A stretch of DNA of 64,000 nt, taken from Planctomycetota bacterium (lineage in GTDB: Bacteria; Planctomycetota; UBA1135; GCA-002686595). The stretch is from positions 46,487 through 110,486 of the forward strand of contig JACKHV010000009.1 of the NCBI GenBank assembly GCA_020638835.1, given 5' to 3'. Positions within the stretch are counted from its first letter, which is position 1. Every line of letters starts with the position of its first letter. Position numbers and translations under genes: made by a program. The notes under the pieces were generated by a model that saw only the letters and a list, made by a program, of their open reading frames with translations, did not search any database and had not been told where the DNA came from. This document shows, piece after piece, positions 61,128 through 64,000 of the stretch.

Positions 61128-62378
61128 ATGAACGCCGCTCCGCACGCAGCCGTGGGCGCTTCCGCCCCGAGCGCCACCTGGCGGGCGCCCCTCGCGACGC
61201 AGGTTCGCGACGGTTCCGCCGCACGCGAACTCGACCGCATCTCGGACAAGGTGCTCGCCGGTGACCGCATCACCTTCGAGGAAGGCCTGTTCCTGCACGA
61301 GCGCGCCGACATCGGAACGCTCGGTATGCTCGCCGACGCGGTCCGCGCACGGAAGCACCCCGAGGGGCGCGTGACGTACATCGTCGACCGCAACATCAAC
61401 CCGACGAACGTCTGCATCACGGACTGCGGCTTCTGCGCGTTCTACCGCCGCCCGAACCATCCCGAGGCGTACGTGCTCGAGCGCGACGAGATCGTCGCGA
61501 AAGTGCAGGAACTCGCCGACCAGGGCGGCCGCCAGGTGCTGATGCAGGGCGGGCACCACAACAAGCTCAAGAGCGACTGGTGGTGCGACCTGATCGCCGA
61601 CCTGAAGTCGCGCTTCCCGCGGATCAACTCGCACGCGCTGTCCGCGCCCGAGCTGCACCACTTCTCGGTGATCGAGAAGCGCCCCGTCGAGGACGTCATC
61701 CGCGACCTCTCGGACGCCGGTTGGGGCTCGCTGCCCGGGGCAGGCGCCGAGATGCTGGTCGAGCGCGTGCGCCTGATCATCGCGCCGAAGAAGACCGACA
61801 CGGACACCTGGCTCGACGTGCATCGCAAGACGCACGAGGCCGGCCTGCGCTCCTCCGCCACGATGATGTTCGGCAACGTCGAGACGCCCGCCGAGCGCAT
61901 CGAGCACCTGGATCGTCTGCGGCAGCTGCAGGACGAGACCGGCGGCTTCACCGCCTTCGCCTGCTGGAACACGCAGCCCGACGGCGTGCCGGAAGAACAC
62001 CTCTACCCGCAGCGCACGACGCCCGGCGTCTACCTGCGCGTGCAAGCGATCGCGCGCATCTACCTCGACAACTTCGAGAACATGCAGACGAGCTACGTGA
62101 CGCAGGGCTTGAAGCTCGCTCAGGTCACGCTCCGCTACGGCTGCAACGACTTCGGCGGCACGATGCTCGAGGAGAACGTCGTCTCCGCCGCCGGCTGCTT
62201 CCACCTGCAGTCGATCCAGAAGATCGAGGACGTCATCGCGCGCGCCGGCTTCGAGCCGCGGCGCCGCAATTCGTGGTACGGCATCGACGACGAACGCCAC
62301 GACGCGCCGCCCTCCCCTGCGAACCGCGAGGAAGCCGCGACGCACCGCGCCGTGGCCGGCCGCGAGGTGACGCGGTGA
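61128..62378 (+). CDS. mqnC: Cyclic dehypoxanthinyl futalosine synthase MqnC
   Basis: The 416-residue radical SAM enzyme has the cluster motif C-I-T-D-C-G-F-C-A-F (CxxxCxxC) near residue 85-92. The family segment R-Q-V-L-M-Q-G-G-H-H, the glycine-rich S-L-P-G-A-G-A-E and the C-terminal D-F-G-G-T-M-L-E-E-N also match. MqnC cyclises dehypoxanthine futalosine in the futalosine route to menaquinone. The next gene encodes MqnE and overlaps by four bases, so the pair is coupled; mqnA, mqnB and mqnD are not in the window. Confidence 0.93.
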   Translation: MNAAPHAAVGASAPSATWRAPLATQVRDGSAARELDRISDKVLAGDRITFEEGLFLHERADIGTLGMLADAVRARKHPEGRVTYIVDRNINPTNVCITDCGFCAFYRRPNHPEAYVLERDEIVAKVQELADQGGRQVLMQGGHHNKLKSDWWCDLIADLKSRFPRINSHALSAPELHHFSVIEKRPVEDVIRDLSDAGWGSLPGAGAEMLVERVRLIIAPKKTDTDTWLDVHRKTHEAGLRSSATMMFGNVETPAERIEHLDRLRQLQDETGGFTAFACWNTQPDGVPEEHLYPQRTTPGVYLRVQAIARIYLDNFENMQTSYVTQGLKLAQVTLRYGCNDFGGTMLEENVVSAAGCFHLQSIQKIEDVIARAGFEPRRRNSWYGIDDERHDAPPSPANREEAATHRAVAGREVTR

Positions 62379-63535
62379 CTGCCGTGGACAGGTTGCGCGC
62401 GCGCGCTGCTGCTGCCGGGCTCGGTGACGTCGCCGACAAGGTGATCGCCGGCGAGCGGCTCTCGATCGCGGACGGCAAGCGCCTCTACGAGTCGCCCGAC
62501 CTGCACACCATCGGCGCCCTCGCCAACTTCGTGCGCGAGCGCCTGCACGGCGACCGGACGTACTTCAACGTCAACCAGCACGTCAACTACACGAACATCT
62601 GCAACAAGCTCTGCCGCTTCTGCGCCTTCCAGCGTCTGCCGAAGCAGCCGGGCGCGTACGTCTTCTCGCCCGAGCAGGTCGAGCAGAAGATCCGCGAGCA
62701 GCTGCACAACCCGGTGACCGAAGTGCACATGGTCGCGGGCATCCACCCGAAGCTCGACTACCAGTACTACCTCGACATCCTGCGCGCCGCGAAGCGCGCC
62801 CGCCCCGACATCCACGTCAAGGCCTTCACGATGGTCGAGCTCGACCAGATCGCGAAGGTCGCGGGCAAGCCGCTCGCCGAAGTGCTGCCGGAGCTGATCG
62901 ATGCCGGCCTCGGATCCGTCCCCGGCGGCGGCGCCGAGGTCTTCTCCGAACGCGTGCGCCAGGAGACCTACCACCTCAAGAACACCGGCGACGAGTGGCT
63001 CGAGATCGCGCGCACCGTGCACGAAGCGGGCTTGCGCTCGAACTGCACGATGCTGCACGGTCACATCGAGACGGTCGACGAACGCCTCGACCACCTCGAC
63101 CGCTTGCGCCGCTTGCAGGACGAGACCGGCGGATTCCAGACCTACATCCCGCTCTCGTTCCACCCCGACAACTCGGAGATGGCGCACGTCCCCGCGCCCA
63201 CCGCGCTGGACGAGCTGCGCGAGATCGCGCTCGGGCGCCTGATGCTCGACAACATCCCGCACGTCAAGGCCTACTGGATCCTGATGGACGTGCCGATCGC
63301 CCAGCTCTGCCTGGCCTTCGGCGCCGACGACGTCGACGGCACGGTGGTCGAGGAGAGGATCTACCACGAGGCCGGCGCGACGACGCCGCAAGAGGTCGAG
63401 CGCGCCGAGCTGATCCGCTGGATCCGCGACGCCGGCCGCGTGCCCGTCGAGCGCGACACGCTCTACAACGTCGTCTGGGCCGACGACGGCGCGACCGAAG
63501 CAACGGTGGGCGCGGCGGCGCCGCTGGGCGTGTGA
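62375..63535 (+). CDS. mqnE: Aminofutalosine synthase MqnE
   Basis: The 386-residue radical SAM enzyme starts at GTG 62375, overlapping the mqnC stop. The cluster motif is C-N-K-L-C-R-F-C-A-F. E-V-H-M-V-A-G-I-H-P-K-L and S-V-P-G-G-G-A-E-V-F distinguish MqnE from MqnC, as does the late G-A-D-D-V-D-G-T-V-V-E-E. MqnE joins SAM-derived adenosyl to the chorismate-derived 3-enolpyruvylbenzoate. Together with mqnC it shows this organism makes menaquinone by the futalosine pathway. Confidence 0.93.
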   Translation: MTAVDRLRARAAAAGLGDVADKVIAGERLSIADGKRLYESPDLHTIGALANFVRERLHGDRTYFNVNQHVNYTNICNKLCRFCAFQRLPKQPGAYVFSPEQVEQKIREQLHNPVTEVHMVAGIHPKLDYQYYLDILRAAKRARPDIHVKAFTMVELDQIAKVAGKPLAEVLPELIDAGLGSVPGGGAEVFSERVRQETYHLKNTGDEWLEIARTVHEAGLRSNCTMLHGHIETVDERLDHLDRLRRLQDETGGFQTYIPLSFHPDNSEMAHVPAPTALDELREIALGRLMLDNIPHVKAYWILMDVPIAQLCLAFGADDVDGTVVEERIYHEAGATTPQEVERAELIRWIRDAGRVPVERDTLYNVVWADDGATEATVGAAAPLGV

Positions 63536-63942
63536 AGGCCCTTCGACGGCTCGGTGTCGGGGATCGGAAACGCTCCTCGGCACGGCGTGGCCGTCGAACG
63601 GAAGTTCACGCGAAGGCACGAAGGGACTCTGCTGCAAGGGACGCGGCCGCGTACTGAAAGCGTCCGGGAGGTCGGCGCGAAAGCGCGAAGGGCGCAGGAG
63701 AACGGGAAGTGTCTCCCGTCTGCGGGCCGCCGGCGGCCTGCGGGCCTCAGCATCCGAACAACTCGCTCGCGCGCTTCGCGCTTTCGCGTCTGCTTCTCTC
63801 GGCGCTCCATCTCGCCGAGGCGTTCCCCGCAGGAAAGCCCCTTCGCGCCTTCGCGTGGGCCTCTGCTCGTCGTCCGCATCGCTCGTGGGGCCCGCTCGAG
63901 ACGCGGCTTGCCTGGATGAGCCGCTCCGACGAGACTCGCGAC
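63536..63942. other. Gene-free interval dominated by a fold-back repeat
   Basis: No convincing gene is present in this ~400-base stretch. The bulk of it is the inverted repeat at 63601-63863. The remaining bases on either side show no clear promoter or terminator. Confidence 0.6.
63601..63863. repeat. Fold-back element with CGAAGG-rich arms
   Basis: The left arm begins GTTCACGCGAAGGCACGAAGG at ~63603 (21 bases, key motif CGAAGG) and the right arm ends with its imperfect complement near 63863. A second matching block, GCGAAAGCGCGAAG, occurs at ~63678 and in complement at ~63770. Each arm is roughly 100 bases. The design parallels the element at 56668-56849, but the sequence is different. Confidence 0.6.
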
Positions 63943-64000
63943 ATGCGAATCCTCCCGTGTCTCGCCGCCCTCTGGTGTCTCGCTTCCCTCTCGCTCGCGC
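63943..64000 (+). CDS. Start of an exported protein (3' partial)
   Basis: An ATG at 63943 opens a frame that continues to the window edge. The 19 visible residues (MRILPCLAALWCLASLSLA) look like a signal peptide. A second in-frame ATG at 63916 could add nine polar residues. The identity cannot be determined. Confidence 0.5.
   Translation, partial: MRILPCLAALWCLASLSLA

Overview
This is a GC-rich, gene-dense bacterial chromosome segment with 49 protein-coding genes (two cut by the window edges) and no rRNA, tRNA or CRISPR array that I can see. The content fits a Planctomycetota bacterium. Exported beta-propeller proteins share a Cys-rich 'CPC' C-terminal module seen in marine planctomycetes, alongside ASPIC/UnbV, FG-GAP, sulfatase-like and arylsulfotransferase-like proteins, a GAFTGA-type activator, futalosine-pathway menaquinone genes and a REP-associated transposase. 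A porin, an LPS-kinase-like protein and Lgt indicate a diderm envelope. The placement is my inference from gene content.

Layout. 0-11 kb: exported proteins (ASPIC-thioredoxin fusion, two tandem six-bladed propellers, SGNH-like protein with a coupled methyltransferase, sulfatase-like lipoprotein, arylsulfotransferase-like protein, FG-GAP protein). 10.9-16.6 kb, minus strand: a tight seven-gene run rlmI-like, thiS, thiG, CPBP protease, gamma-carbonic anhydrase-like, larE, rlmL-like. 16.7-18.5 kb: a RAYT transposase gene and two copies of a ~240-bp inverted-arm repeat. 18.5-22 kb: TPR protein and a sigma-54-type activator with an abnormal Walker B. 22-26.4 kb: nusA-infB-rbfA. 26.4-31.5 kb: cysS and, divergently, a 1168-residue kinase/ATPase/TPR protein. 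31.5-35.3 kb: a four-gene overlapping operon (ApbE, porin, FMN-binding protein, histidine-rich membrane cytochrome-like protein) behind a promoter that carries a perfect Fur-box-like palindrome. 35.3-42.5 kb: LPS-kinase-like, KptA with a long low-complexity tail, a PDZ-containing dicarboxylate symporter, a small protein and a membrane phosphodiesterase. 42.6-56.6 kb: lipoprotein, MATE pump, GT-C-like protein, FabZ-like, Pus10, Lgt, RNase HII-like, FAD enzyme, small membrane protein, lactonase-like lipoprotein, gamma-glutamyltransferase. 57-64 kb: two thioredoxin-fold selenoprotein genes on either side of glyS, then mqnC-mqnE and the start of another exported protein.

The strongest discovery is the pair of TlpA-like genes at 57015-58079 and 59762-60979. 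Each is interrupted by one in-frame TGA exactly where the first Cys of the CGPC redox motif should be (WGFW-U-GPC). The reading frame continues as a normal thioredoxin fold, and a hairpin follows each TGA a few bases downstream. I annotate them as selenoproteins. The apparently iron-regulated flavinylation operon at 31.5-35.3 kb is the second system of note: ApbE would attach FMN to the exported FMN-binding protein, which could receive electrons from the membrane histidine-rich protein and work near the outer-membrane porin. Pus10 and KptA, two RNA enzymes of mainly archaeal/eukaryotic distribution, lie within 11 kb of each other.
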